64,000 nucleotides of DNA, taken from positions 1,302,001-1,366,000 of the forward strand of contig CP053418.1 of the NCBI GenBank assembly GCA_013127575.1, given 5' to 3'. Position 1 is the stretch's first letter; the number at the start of each line of letters is the position of its first letter. The notes beneath the pieces are model-generated. The model was not told where the DNA came from, did not search any database, and saw nothing but the letters and a program-made list of their open reading frames with translations. A program made the translations under genes and the position numbers. This stretch comes from Ramlibacter terrae. GTDB taxonomy: Bacteria; Pseudomonadota; Gammaproteobacteria; Burkholderiales; Burkholderiaceae_C. Positions 1-10,417 of this stretch are shown here, one piece after another.

Positions 1-177
1 CGGACCTTTTTCGCCGAAGCCCCGGCGATGCACGCGAACGCTTCGCTGATCACCGGACTCGTCTGCGGCGTGCGGGTCGAAGAGGTCGAAGACCCGCTGA
101 TGCAGAGGATCCGCCAGCTCGACAAGCTGGTCGACGAGCTCGCGAAGGGCCGCAAGATGGAGAAGATCCTTCGCTGA
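1..177 (+). CDS. C-terminal end of an unidentified protein
   Basis: An open frame enters from the left edge and stops at a TGA, giving the last 58 residues of a protein. The tail is amphipathic and charged, ending in [19 protein letters not shown], which suggests a terminal helix. It is convergent with the DUF2277 gene, whose stop codon lies next to it. I could not assign a family from this fragment. Codon use matches the neighbouring genes, so I take it as real coding sequence. Confidence 0.55.
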   Translation, partial: RTFFAEAPAMHANASLITGLVCGVRVEEVEDPLMQRIRQLDKLVDELAKGRKMEKILR

Positions 178-180
178 GGT

Positions 181-456
181 TCAGCGCTGGACGCCGAAGC
201 GAATCGCCGCGCGCTCGCGCGCCTTGGCCGCCTCGGCCTCCCGCGTGCGCGGTTCGGCGTTCGTCACCAGCGAGCCGATCATCTTGCGCGCCGACGCCGC
301 CACCTCCTCGACGGCGCGCTCGAACGCCTCCTCGTTCGCTCTCGACGGCACGTTGAAGCCGCTGAGCTTGCGCACGAACTGCAGCGATGCGTCGCGGATC
401 TCGAGTTCGGTCGCGGGCGGGTCGAAGTTGAAGAGGGTCTTGATGTTCCGGCACAT
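181..456 (-). CDS. DUF2277 domain protein
   Basis: A small cytosolic protein of about 91 residues that opens with MCRNIKTLFNFDPPATELE and continues with QFVRKLSGFNVPSRANEEAF, the hallmark of the DUF2277 family. The biochemical function of the family is unknown. I place the start at the MCRNIK methionine because the family begins exactly there; an in-frame ATG 14 codons upstream adds residues that do not resemble the family. The frame is uninterrupted. It is a single gene, convergent with the gene to its left. Confidence 0.85.
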   Translation of the reverse strand: MCRNIKTLFNFDPPATELEIRDASLQFVRKLSGFNVPSRANEEAFERAVEEVAASARKMIGSLVTNAEPRTREAEAAKARERAAIRFGVQR

Positions 457-600
457 GGCTGGGTCTCCGCATCGGGGGCTGGCCGCGATGGTACGCATCC
501 TCCAACTTGACTAGGCGGCTGACCAAGACGCCTTCCGCAATTTCCTTAAGGCGCTGGCTCTGCAGTCTGGTTTCATTCGGTTGCGTTCTGCAACCGGATC

Positions 601-866
601 ATGTCCCGCCTGTTCCCCACCCGCGTCGATTTCGAACCGACGCATCCCGAATTCCCCCGCTGGCAGGGGGCCGGCTCCGCCTCGTGCGCTGCGGCTGCCG
701 AACGCCGCGGCTGTTCCGCATCCGCCGCAGTTTCTGGATGCGCGTCCTGCCGGGGCTGCGCCTGTACCAATGCGCCTGCTGCGCCTGCCGCGTGCTGCGG
801 CGGCCGCTGCCCGGGTCGTCGCTGTATTCGATGCGCGCCTACATGCCCCGCTACGAGCGCCGTTAG
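601..866 (+). CDS. small Cys-rich, zinc-ribbon-like hypothetical protein (one frame break)
   Basis: An ATG opens a short frame (MSRLFPTRVDFEPTHPEF) that breaks near 672. The next frame continues with RLRLVRCGCRTPRLFRIRR and RLYQCACCACRVLRRP, ending in MRAYMPRYERR. Restoring one base in CCGG to make CCTGG joins the halves into a protein of about 88 residues. The CxC and CxxC pairs could bind zinc, but no known family was recognised. It is convergent with the capsule locus. The very basic, Cys-rich second half is unlike a random GC-rich frame, yet the call is tentative. Confidence 0.4.
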
Positions 867-878
867 GAGCCCGGGCTC

Positions 879-1918
879 CTAGAGCCCGATCACCCGCGCC
901 ACCTGCTCCAGCCGCTGGCTCGGTGTGCTCGCGCAGCACGCATTCGGCGCCCGCGCGCGCGCGTTCGAGGTCCTGCGCGTTCGGCCCCTCGCGGTGCAGC
1001 CGCGTGAACAGCGGCAAGGCTTCCTCGGCGGTCGAGATCACGTGGCAGTAGTCGCGGAACAGCAGGTCGACCGACAGCGCCGGCGAGGTGACGGCGATGC
1101 CGCCGCAGGCCAGGATCTCGACCAGCCGCCGCGAGTACATCGTGGGGGAGTCGACGACGGTGTTCACGTTCAGCGACACCGGGTAGTCCTTGTACAACTG
1201 CGCCGTCTGCGCATACGGGCACCGCGGGCTTCGTCTCCAGGCCGGCCAGCGCGGGATAGCGGTACTGCCCCGCCTTGCGGCCCGAGTTGCGGTCGAACAC
1301 CGTCAGGCCCAGCCCCGAATCGGTGGCGGCGCCGAAGGCCATGTCCTGCCACACGCGCCGCGCCTCGTGGATGTGCTGGCTGTAGCTGCCCACGAAGCCC
1401 GCGCGCCGGTGCCGGAAGTCGAAGCCGGTGAAGTTGTGGGTGGCCGACTGCACCGGGAACATCATCGTGTGCACCGAGGCGTCTTCGCCCATCACGGCGC
1501 GGTAGCGCGGCACGCAGTTGGCGTCGACCGTGAAGACGTGGTCGAACAGCTTCGCGCTGTCGATGAAGCGGTGGAAGTGCACGCCGTCTTCCTTGTTCCA
1601 GAAGACGGTGGGGATGCCGAGGTCGCGCGCCTGCGCCACCAGCTTGCGCAGCCGCAGGTTGTTGCGCCTGGGCACGTCGGGGTAGGCTGCCACCTTGTAC
1701 TTCCAGCTGTCGCCGACGCCGTTCCGTGCGGATTCCACCAGCAGCATCGAGGGGCGCCAGAGCTTGAGCAGCAGGCCCGCGTTCAGCGGCGTGAGGTTAC
1801 GCACCTCGCACTCGGCGGACAGGCCGGTGCGGGTCAGGTCGTCGCTGAGCAGCGCGACCTTCAGCGAGCGGAACGCGCTGTCGGTGCGCGGCCGCGATGG
1901 CGGGGCCAGCAGCTTCAT
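879..1918 (-). CDS. CgeB-like glycosyltransferase (DUF3880 type)
   Basis: This is the last gene of the capsule cluster, probably a sugar transferase acting in the cytosol on the capsular polysaccharide or another glycan. Visible hallmarks of the CgeB/DUF3880 group are GIPTVFWNKEDGVHFHRFID followed by DHVFTVDANCVPRY, then a C-terminal segment with YSRRLVEILACGGIAVTSP. The ATG overlaps the TGA of the preceding giant gene (ATGA), indicating translational coupling. The frame breaks near 1217 and 921; rebuilding CCTGG at each gives VPWYAQTAQLYKDYPV and a tail ending QRLEQVARVIGL. The length, about 347 residues, suits a single-domain family member. Donor and acceptor cannot be told from sequence. 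Confidence 0.75.
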
Positions 1919-4900
1919 GCGGAAGGACCGGCGAACAACCCGAGTTCGCGCGCGACCATGGCGTCGCTGTCGCTCTGCGCGCGCACCCGTTCGCCGGCGG
2001 CCCGCGACATCGCGAGGAAGCGCTCCGGGTCGTCGACCAGTTGCGCGATGCCCTCGGCCAAACCGGCCGCGTCTTCGGCGGGCGCGGTGATGGCGCAGGT
2101 CGCGTCGACGAACTCGGGCACGCCCGACACCGCGTTGGTGACCGGCACCAGGCCGGAAGCCATGGCCTCGTCGCGCGAGACGCCTTGCGAATCCCAGCGC
2201 GTCGGCGTGAGGAAGATGCCGTAGTCGCGCTGCAGTTGCGCGATCTCGGGCTGCGTGAGGAAGCGCCGTTCGATGACGACGTTCTCCAGCCCCCGCACGG
2301 GGGCCAGCACTTCGTCGAACAGCTTGCCGTCGCCGACCGGGCGGAATTCCACCTGCTTGAACCAGGGCACGGCCTTCAACGCGAGGATGGCGTCGACGGT
2401 GAGGTCGTTCGCGTACTTGCGCGACGCATACGTGCGGATCGACAGGACCTTCTTGCGGTGCTCCGGGCTCTTCGGGTGGTACGCGAACAGCCGCGTGTCG
2501 ATCGGGTTGTGGATGACGTGGTACTTGCCCTCGGGCAGGCGGAAGCCCGGGTCTTCCATGACTTCGCCGGCGAAGTAGTTCGAGACGAAAACGAGCTGCA
2601 GGTTGGCCGGCATCTCGCGCAGCAGGCCTTGCCAGAAGCGCATGCGCTCCTCGCTCTGCAGCCTGGCCGAGCGCAGCTGGTCCTCGCCCTCGAAGTTGAA
2701 TTCGCGCCGGTGCCGGGGCTGGAACTCCGCGCCGTGCACCCACACGATCACCTTGACGCGGTCGATGTGGTGCTTGAGCACCTCCCACATGGCCTCGTCG
2801 AGGAAGTGAACCAGCACGCTGCGGTAGTCGCCGCCGGCCAGCAGCTTGTGCAGCGCCTCCTGCGAGCCGGTGATCACGTCGGCGTCGTGGAACTCGTGGT
2901 ACGAGAGCCCGGCGTCGCGCCGCAGGCGGAACACGTCGACCCGCGTGCCGCGCGCCGCATACGCCGCCACGCGCGTGTGCACGAAGCCGTTGCGGTACAG
3001 GTCGTCGTACGAGGGATAGTGGTTCGTCAGCACCAGGTGGCGCGAGCGGCCCAGCACCTCGGCCGGCCGCAGCGGGCGGTGGCCGAGCACCAGGCCGTGG
3101 ATGCGCGCCGAACCCGGACCGTAGATGCGCAGGCCCAGGCGGATCCATTCCGTGCCGACGGGGATCTGCGCCGTCTCGTTGCGGTTGACGCCCTTCTGCG
3201 CGTGGCTGATGCGCTGCTTCTGCGCATCGAGGAACAGCAGCACGACCTGCAGGTTGAGGCCCGGCGTCGCATCGAGGTGGAACTCGGCGCGGCCCGCGAA
3301 GCCGAGGTCGGCCGGCCGGACGTCCTTGCTGGCGTACACGTACTCGTGCTTGCCGTCCTCCAGCGTCGACGTGACCTCCCAGCCGGCGCCGTCCCACGGA
3401 ACCGGTAGCCGCGGTTGGCGGGCGGCTTGAAGTAGCCGGCCAGCTGGTCGCCCGTGACGACCGGCGCGTCGTGCTCGGCGCGCTGCTCGGGGCCGATGCG
3501 CTCGGCACGCGCGATGAGCGTTTCGGCAGGCATGCCGGCGTCGAGCCGTTGCAGGTCGTCGACGATGGCCACGCCGTCGGCGCCGAGGCCGGACGCGCCT
3601 GCATCGCGGCAGTAGTTGAACTCGTCGATGGCCAGCGCGTCGCCTTCGAGCCGGCGGGTGGGCAGCGAGGCCAGCCACTCGCCCGCCGGCACGCTTTCGA
3701 CGAGCGCGCGGCGCACCATCGCGCAGCGGGCCGGCAGTCCCGTCACCGGCGAGTAGGCGGCCTCGCCGTCGACCAGTGTGACGCCGTCTGCGGTCCACGC
3801 GTGGTGCGCGGCCTTGCCCAGGATGCCGGCTTCGCTGTAGCGCGTGGCCAGCGCCAGGTCGGTGAGGTAGTTGGCGCCGTAGTGGTCGTCGGCGACCATG
3901 GGCGCGATCAGCGGCGTGCCGCCGGCGAGCTGCGCCACCGTCCAGCCTTCGACCTCGGAGGCGGCCAGCACGCGGATGCGCGCATCGGCCGGCGCCTGCC
4001 GGGGCGTGAAGCCGGCCGCCGTCACCAGCGCCAGTTCGCGCGGCGCGTACTGCTGGCGGCCGAAGGCGGCGACGAGGGCGTCGAACTGCTGCTGGTCGCC
4101 CGCCAGCGCGGTGACCAGCACGCGCGGCAGCACCTGCGGCATGGCCGGCCGCCCTGCGCCTTGGCCACGACGTAGGCGAAGCGGTCGAGGTAGGTATGGC
4201 CCTGCATCACCTTGCGCAGGCCGGCGAGCCGGAACTTGCGCAGGTCGGCGCCGTCGCCCAGCCGGCGGATGCGCTGCAGGATCTCGGCGCCGTCGTCGCT
4301 GGTGATCACCAGGTCGCCGAACAGCAGCCGCACGCCGCGCGAGAAGTTGCTGACCGTGATCGTGTTGGACGCCAGCAGCTCGAAAACGCGCCGCGCGAAC
4401 ATGCTCTGCGACTGCTTGATCGAATTGAGGTTGATCGCGTAGCGGTAGCCCTTGTACGCCTTGTCGATCTCGTGGAACGGCAGGTTGCCCACGATGAAGG
4501 GGCGGTACTCCGGCGGGAACTGGTAGTTGGGGTCGTCCTTGCCGAAGTTGCGGTCGTAGATCTCGACCGGCCGGTACTCCGCCAGCGACGTCATGAAGTT
4601 GCCGAGGTCGCGCGTGCGGTCCGGGTAGCGCACGTAGTACGCGCCCGCGAAGCAGAACGCGTCCTTGCGCGGGTACTTCTCGATGGGGTGGTTCACCGAC
4701 GGCTGGCACGCGAACGGCAGCAGGTACACGCGGTCGTGGCCCAGCGCCGTCTTGTAGCGGTGGATGCAGTCGATGTCGGTGGTAAAGACGTATTCGAAAT
4801 GCTTGGCCGTGTTCAGGAAGGTCTCGAAATGGACCGGGTCTTCCTTGTTCCAGAACACCGTGGGCACGCCGTGCGCGCGGCACCACTGCACGATGCCCAC

Positions 4901-6470
4901 CACTTCGGCGCTGAGGTGGCCGACCTTGCCACCCCACTTCTCGTCCTTGCCGCGCCACGCCGATTCGATGAACAGCAGCTGCGGCGCGAAGGCTTCCAGC
5001 TCGCCCTGCCAGCCGTCCACCGAGATCTGCATCAGGTTGCATTCCGGCGCGTACGAGGCGAAGGTGAATTCGTCCATGATCGCCGCCACGCGCAGGCCCT
5101 TGAGCGCCTGCAACGCCCGGGCCGGATCGCTGTCCTGCAGCGCGGGCAGGGCCAGCACGTGGGGCGCGACCTGCGGGCGCCTGGCCGCCCGGCGCCACCG
5201 TGGGCGACACCGGCAGCTCCATCGCGGGCGGCTTCGTCTTGCGCTGCGCCGACTGCTTGCGCAGTGCCAGCAGCTTGCCCGGCAACTGCACCAGGCCCTT
5301 GACCGACTTGGTGCCGTGCAGCAGCGTGTACCCGAGCTGGAACGAGAGCATGGCGCGCGTCTTCGCCACCTGCGCCTCGGCGGCCTGCTGCGCCTGCCGC
5401 GCGCGGCCCAGCTCCCAGCTTTGCTTGTCCAGCTTCTGCTTGGTGTCGAGCAGGCTGCGCTTCAACTGCTCGATCTGCGCGCGCTGCCGCGTGTCGAGCT
5501 GCTCCGCCTCGGCGGCCGCCTGCCGGTGCGCCTCGCCGGCGGCGCGGTACTTCTGGTTGGCTTCGTCGAGGCGCGCGCGAAGGTCGTGCACCCCGGTCTC
5601 CGCGGTCGCCAGCTTCTCCTTCAGCGCGGCGATCTGCTCCCCCGCTGCCCGGTAGCGGCCATAGGCGTCGTCGAGCTGCTTGCGTGCGCGCTTGAGCTCG
5701 ACGCTGGTGCGGTAGTCCTGCTGCACCGCCTTCACCTGCAACTGGTGCAGCCGGCGTTCGGTGGTCACGGCCTCGACCGGCAGGAACAGGTGCGTCGGCG
5801 TCGCGTTGAAGGTGTCCCAGTGCGTGTAGCCCGGGCGCTCCACGCAATGCAGGATGGTCAGGAAGTGCGCCTCGGTCGCGCACTCGATGTAGAGGATGGG
5901 CCGGTCGCGCGCGATCAGCTCGCGGCCGCCTTCGAGCACGTCGAGTTCCATGCCCTCGACGTCGATCTTCATCGCCTTCACCGGCCGCCCGAAGGCGAAG
6001 CTGTCCAGCGTCTTCACCACCAGGCCGCCGGAGCCCGGGGCGAGCTGCTGCGCGCCGAGGTTCTCGGGCAGGTGTCCCGCGAACGCGGCGACACCCTCGC
6101 TGCGGCCGAGCCCGAGCTGGTGCACGTGCAGCCGCTCGCCGAAGCCGTTGCGCCGGACGCTCTCGCGCAGCGCTTCGCACAGCTCGGGATTGGGCTCGAA
6201 GGCCTCGACGCTGCAGCCGCCGATGGCCGCCGGGTAGAGCGCGTGGTTGCCGATGTTGGCGCCGACGTCGAGCACCAGAGCGCCGGGCTCCACGCGCGCC
6301 GCGATGTCGCGCAGCATGTCCTGTTCGTAGGGCGTGCCCTTCTCGACCAGGCCCTTCTGGATGTAGTCGGTCGCGGCGTGCGGCAGGACGATCTCGTACG
6401 ACTTGCCGTCCACCTCCAGCTTCAGGACCACCGGCGCGGCCGGAGGGGTGGAGGGCAGATCGTTCATCAT
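1915..6470 (-). CDS. giant FkbM methyltransferase / multi-glycosyltransferase of the capsule locus
   Basis: Rebuilt across three breaks (near 5190, 4148 and 3413) this is one protein of about 1,500 residues. In order: an FkbM SAM-methyltransferase domain (about 30-240; VLDVGANIGNHALYPAA, MKIDVEGMELDVLEGG); a long Gln/Ala/Lys coiled coil (about 245-390); a CgeB-type glycosyltransferase domain (about 430-770; VPTVFWNKEDPVHFETFL, FTTDIDCIHRY); a GT2-like segment (about 780-990; MVADDHYGANYL); a beta-rich segment (about 1000-1110); and a GT4-type domain (about 1120-1515; IHNPIDTRLF, TPTRWDSQGVSRDEAMASG). It probably builds and methylates the capsule repeat unit. An ATG pair at 6470/6467 follows wecC by 38 bp. 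It could in principle be two or three genes, but no stop/start pair is visible at the joints. Confidence 0.7.
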
Positions 6471-6508
6471 CGTCGGAGGCACTGGCGGGCGGCTGGGCGG
6501 AAGGCAGG

Positions 6509-7787
6509 CTAGGTGGGGCGGCGCGCTGTGAGGACGCCGACGGCGTCGATGACGGCATGGCGCTCGCCCACGCGCTGGCGCAGGTCCGGAACTCGCGGTG
6601 CGAGACCAGCACCGCGACGACGTCCGCGCGTTTGAGGGCGGCGTCGAGCTCCAGCAGTTCGCAGCTCTCCAGCGAGCGCGGCGGCTTCGCGATGTTGGGC
6701 TCGACCAGCACCACCTTCGCGCTGGTCGCGTCGACCAGCTGCTGCGCGATGTGCAGCGCCGGGCTTTCGCGCAGGTCGTCGATGTTCGGCTTGAAGGCCG
6801 GGCCCAGCACCGCCACCGTCAGTCTGCCTTCCGGCTTGCCGGCGGCCACGCGCGCTTCGATGGCGCCGCGGATCTGCTGCATCACCCACAGCGGCTTGCC
6901 GTCGTTGACTTCGCGGGCCGTGCGCGTCAGGCGCGCTTCCTCGGGCGTCTTGTCGACGATGAACCGGGGTCGACCGCGATGCAGTGGCCGCCGACGCCGG
7001 CGCCCGGCTGCAGGATGTTCACGCGCGGATGGCGGTTGGCCAGCTGGATCAGCTCCCACACGTCGATGTCGAGCTTGCCGCAGATCAGCGACAGCTCGTT
7101 GGCGAAGGCGATGTTGACGTCACGGAACGCGTTCTCGGTGAGCTTGCTCATCTCCGCGGTGCGGGCGTTGGAGAACAGCAGGTCGCCGGTGACGAACACG
7201 CGGTAGACCTGGGCGGCGCGCTCGGAACAGGCCGCCGTGAGGCCGCCGATGATGCGGTCGTTCTCGACCAGCTCGCGCACCACGTGGCCGGGCAGCACGC
7301 GCTCGGGGCAGTAGGCCACGTGCACGTCGACCTCGGTGGCGCCCGGCTGCGGGAAGCGCAGGTCGGGGCGGGCGGCGGACAGCCACTCGACCATCTGCTC
7401 GGTGGTGCCCACCGGCGACGTGGATTCGAGGATGACGATGTTGCCCTTCGTGAGCACCGGCGCGATCGACTCGGCGGCCGCGCGGACATACGCGAGGTCG
7501 GGCTTGTAGCCTTCGGAGAAGGGCGTCGGCACGGCGATCAGGAAGGCCTCGGCCGGTTCGGGCCGCGTCGTCGCGCGCAGGTAGCCTTCGGTGACGGCGG
7601 CGTGGACGATCATGTCCAGCTCGGGCTCGACGATGTGGATCTTGCCTTCGTTGATGGTGTCGACGGCGTGCCGGTTGATGTCGACGCCGACCACCTTGAC
7701 CTGGCGCGACGCGAACATGGCCGCCGTCGGCAGGCCGATGTAGCCGAGGCCGATGACGGAGACGGAATTCAGGTTGCTCTTCTTCAT
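6509..7787 (-). CDS. wecC: UDP-N-acetyl-D-mannosamine dehydrogenase
   Basis: Oxidises UDP-ManNAc to UDP-ManNAcA with NAD+ in the cytosol, supplying an acidic sugar for the surface polysaccharide. The N-terminus carries a Rossmann motif ([18 protein letters not shown]); the middle has the dehydrogenase signature [11 protein letters not shown] and [14 protein letters not shown], and [13 protein letters not shown]; the C-terminal UDP-binding domain has [20 protein letters not shown]. Breaks near 6966 (expected IAVDPWFIVD) and 6587 are bridged; the total of about 426 residues is normal for WecC. Its ATG overlaps the stop of wecB (ATGA), so the two are co-translated. Confidence 0.92.
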
Positions 7788-8915
7788 GGCTTGTTGTTCG
7801 CAAGGGCGCTGACGGCGTCGACGATGCGCTGGCAGGCTGGCCGTCGCCGTAGGGGTTGTGCGCGAAACTCATTCGTTCGTAGGCCACGCGGTCCTGCAGC
7901 AGCGTGCCGACCGCATCGACGATCGCCGCCGCATCGGTGCCCACCAGCCTGACGGTGCCGGCTTCCACCGCTTCGGGCCGCTCGGTCGTGTCGCGCATCA
8001 CCAGCACCGGCTTGCCCAGCGAAGGCGCTTCCTCCCGGATGCCGCCCGAGTCGGTGAGGATCACGTGCGAGCGGTTCATCAGGTACACGAACGGCAGGTA
8101 GTCCTGCGGCTCGATCAGGTGCACGTTGGTGCGGCCCTGCAGGATGCGGTTGACCGGTTCGCGCACGTTCGGGTTGAGGTGCACCGGGTAGAGGAAGTCG
8201 ACGTCCGGGTACTGCCCGGCGAGCGTGGCGATGGCGGCGCAGATGCGCTCGAAGCCGTCGCCGAAATTCTCGCGGCGGTGCCCGGTGATCAGCACCAGCC
8301 GGGCGCCTTCGCGCAGGAACGGGAAGCCGGCCGCCAGCTTCTGCCGCAGGGCGGCGTCGGCTTCCAGCCGCTGCTTGACCAGCAGCAGGGCGTCGATCAC
8401 GGTGTTGCCGGTGACGTGGATGGCGCCCTCGTCCACGCCTTCGCGCAGCAGGTTGGCGCGCGACTGCGCCGTGGGCGCGAAGTGCAGGCGGGCGAGCGCG
8501 CCCGTGAGCTTGCGGTTGGCTTCCTCGGGCCGGGGCGAGTAGAGGTTGCCGGTGCGCAGCCCCGCCTCGACGTGGCCGACGGCGATCTGCTGGTAGTACG
8601 CCGCCAGCGTCGTCGCGAAGGTCGTCGAGGTGTCGCCGTGCACCAGCACCAGCTGGGGCTGCCAGTCCTTGAGCAGCGGCTCGATGCGGGTGAGGATCTC
8701 GCTCGTGATGCCGGACAGCGTCTGGCCCGGCTTCATGATGTCGAGGTCGTAGTCGGGCCGGATCGCGAACAGCTCCAGCACTGGTCGAGCATCTGCCGGT
8801 GCTGCGCCGTCACGCACACCCGGGCCTCGATGCCGTCGCGCGCCGCGAGCGCCTGCACCAGCGGCGCCATCTTGATGGCCTCCGGCCGGGTTCCAAAAAC
8901 CGTCAGTACTCTCAT
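7784..8915 (-). CDS. wecB: UDP-N-acetylglucosamine 2-epimerase (non-hydrolysing)
   Basis: Interconverts UDP-GlcNAc and UDP-ManNAc, the step before WecC. The start [20 protein letters not shown] is the family signature, followed by [51 protein letters not shown] and [20 protein letters not shown]. Breaks near 8780 (expected MLDQVLELFAI) and 7837 (expected [12 protein letters not shown]) are bridged; about 377 residues, the usual length. The final TGA overlaps the wecC ATG. It begins a second transcription block of the capsule locus, separated from kpsS by about 215 bp. Confidence 0.93.
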
Positions 8916-9130
8916 CGGTGTCCCAAGATGCCTGTTGCCATGGCGGCCCCGTCCCCGCTACGGCGGGCGACAGGGCGCGGTGGGGGAGTGTGCCTTGGCA
9001 ATGTCAACAGGCCGCGAAGCGGCAATCGTTCGCGCGGTCCGGCGGCCGGATAGTCGAAAAGCGGTGATTTTAGGCCATCCGCTCCAGTCCTCAGAGCACC
9101 TCGGCCGGGCGGCGACCGGCGGCCCGTGGC
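8916..9130. other. intergenic region between kpsS and wecB
   Basis: About 215 bp without a plausible gene. On the minus strand it holds a TTGACA hexamer (9002-9007) roughly 90 bp before the wecB start, which could be a -35 element, but no convincing -10 box follows at 16-18 bp. No hairpin with a T-run was seen after kpsS, so read-through from the kps genes is possible. Confidence 0.4.
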
Positions 9131-10413
9131 CTATTTGGCGCCGGAGGCGATGTCTTCGGCTTCCGCCATGGGCGGCGGCACGCTTTCGGTGGGCTGCCGG
9201 GGCAGCCGGCCCCACACCAGCCCGCCGACGGCGCCGGGGACGTCCAGCGGCTTGTAGAAGCTGCCGTTCAACTGGGTCTTGGCGATCAGGTGGTGGCGGA
9301 AGCGCCGGTACAGCGTGGCGTTGGGCTTGCTCTTCGGGGCCGCGGCCCAGAAGTCGTCCAGGCGGCCCTGGTACGTGAGGCCCGGGAGGTCGTAGAGCGC
9401 GTTGCCGCAGACCATCGTGGGCGTGCCGTGGTGCAGGGCCGAGAGGCCGACCGTGCTGTTGATCACGACCACGCCGCGGGCGTGGCTGAGGAGCGTGGGC
9501 AGGTGCTGGTCGTGGATGTAGACCACGCGCTTGCCGATCTTCGACTGGCGGGCGGCCGCGCGGATGAAGCGCGAGTAGCTGCGGTAGCCGCGGTCCATCG
9601 GGTGGTGCTTGAAGACCAGCAGGGTGTCCTTGGGCGCGTGGTGCGCGAAGGAGCGGATGGTGGTCTCGATGAAGTTCTCGACGCCGGTCAGGTCCGCGTG
9701 CACGGTGACCTGCGCATCGTTGTGCACCTGCAGCGGCACCAGGAAGAAGCGGCGGCTGAAGTAGGTGATCAGCTTGTCTTCTGGCCGCGTTCCTTGTAGC
9801 GGTACCAGAGCTTGCGCCAGGCCGAGCGGACCCGGGGGATGGCCTCGGAGAAACCCAGCGGGCGGTGGTGCTGGTAGTGCGGAAAGAAGGGCTTGCCCAT
9901 CGACCCGACCGTGAAGTACGTGAAGCCGCAGCTCACCATCGGCCAGTAGGAGTTGCCCACCGACCGCTGCTCGGGCACGGCCGGCAGTTCCTGCTGGTAG
10001 GCGTCGGAGATGCGCGGCAGCTTCGAATAGCCGTTGACGCCGAAGCGCTCGAGGGTCACGTAGTCCGGCCGCACGTAGCCTTCCTCGAACACCCAGAGCT
10101 CCACGCCCATGCGGGTGGTCAGCACGCGCGCTTCGATGTGGATCGGTCGGCAGTCGCCGAACAGGAAGACGACCTCGATGCCCAGCCGGCGCATCTGCTG
10201 CTCGAGCCGGGCGGGCCACTGGTCCATGGGCCCGCGGTAGTTCATCGCGTTGCGCGGGTAGTAGATCCAGTCGCCGGCGTTGAAGTTGACCTTGTGCACC
10301 TCGGCGCCGGCCGCGCGCAGGTCGGCGGCCAGCCGCGCGAAGAACGGGCCGACGGGGCCTTGCAGCAGCAGGACCTTCTTGCCCGCGAGGGCTTCGATCG
10401 ACTGATTGATCAT
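9131..10413 (-). CDS. kpsS: capsular polysaccharide beta-Kdo transferase / export protein KpsS
   Basis: KpsS adds the first beta-Kdo residue to the lysophosphatidylglycerol anchor of ABC-exported capsules; this is known of the family. Seen here: KKVLLLQGPVGPFFARLAAD at the N-terminus, WVFEEGYVRPDYVTLE, and in the second half LLVFKHHPMDRGYRSY and VVVINSTVGLSALHHGTPTM, typical of the capsule-synthesis fold. One break near 9781 (expected KERGQEDKLITYF) is bridged; about 428 residues. It starts 4 bp after the kpsC stop, so the two Kdo transferases form a tight pair. The last 40 residues are Pro-rich and variable. Confidence 0.88.
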
Positions 10414-10417
10414 GTGC

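Noticed and set aside
890..3604. A 904-residue Arg/Pro/Ala-rich open frame on the minus strand
   Set aside because: Only its 3' part matches a glycosyltransferase; the rest is an off-frame reading of the large transferase gene and joins it only because of frame breaks.
4764..6512. A 582-codon open frame on the plus strand opposite the large transferase gene
   Set aside because: It lies exactly antisense to the FkbM/coiled-coil region and shows no domain; it is a shadow of high third-position GC.
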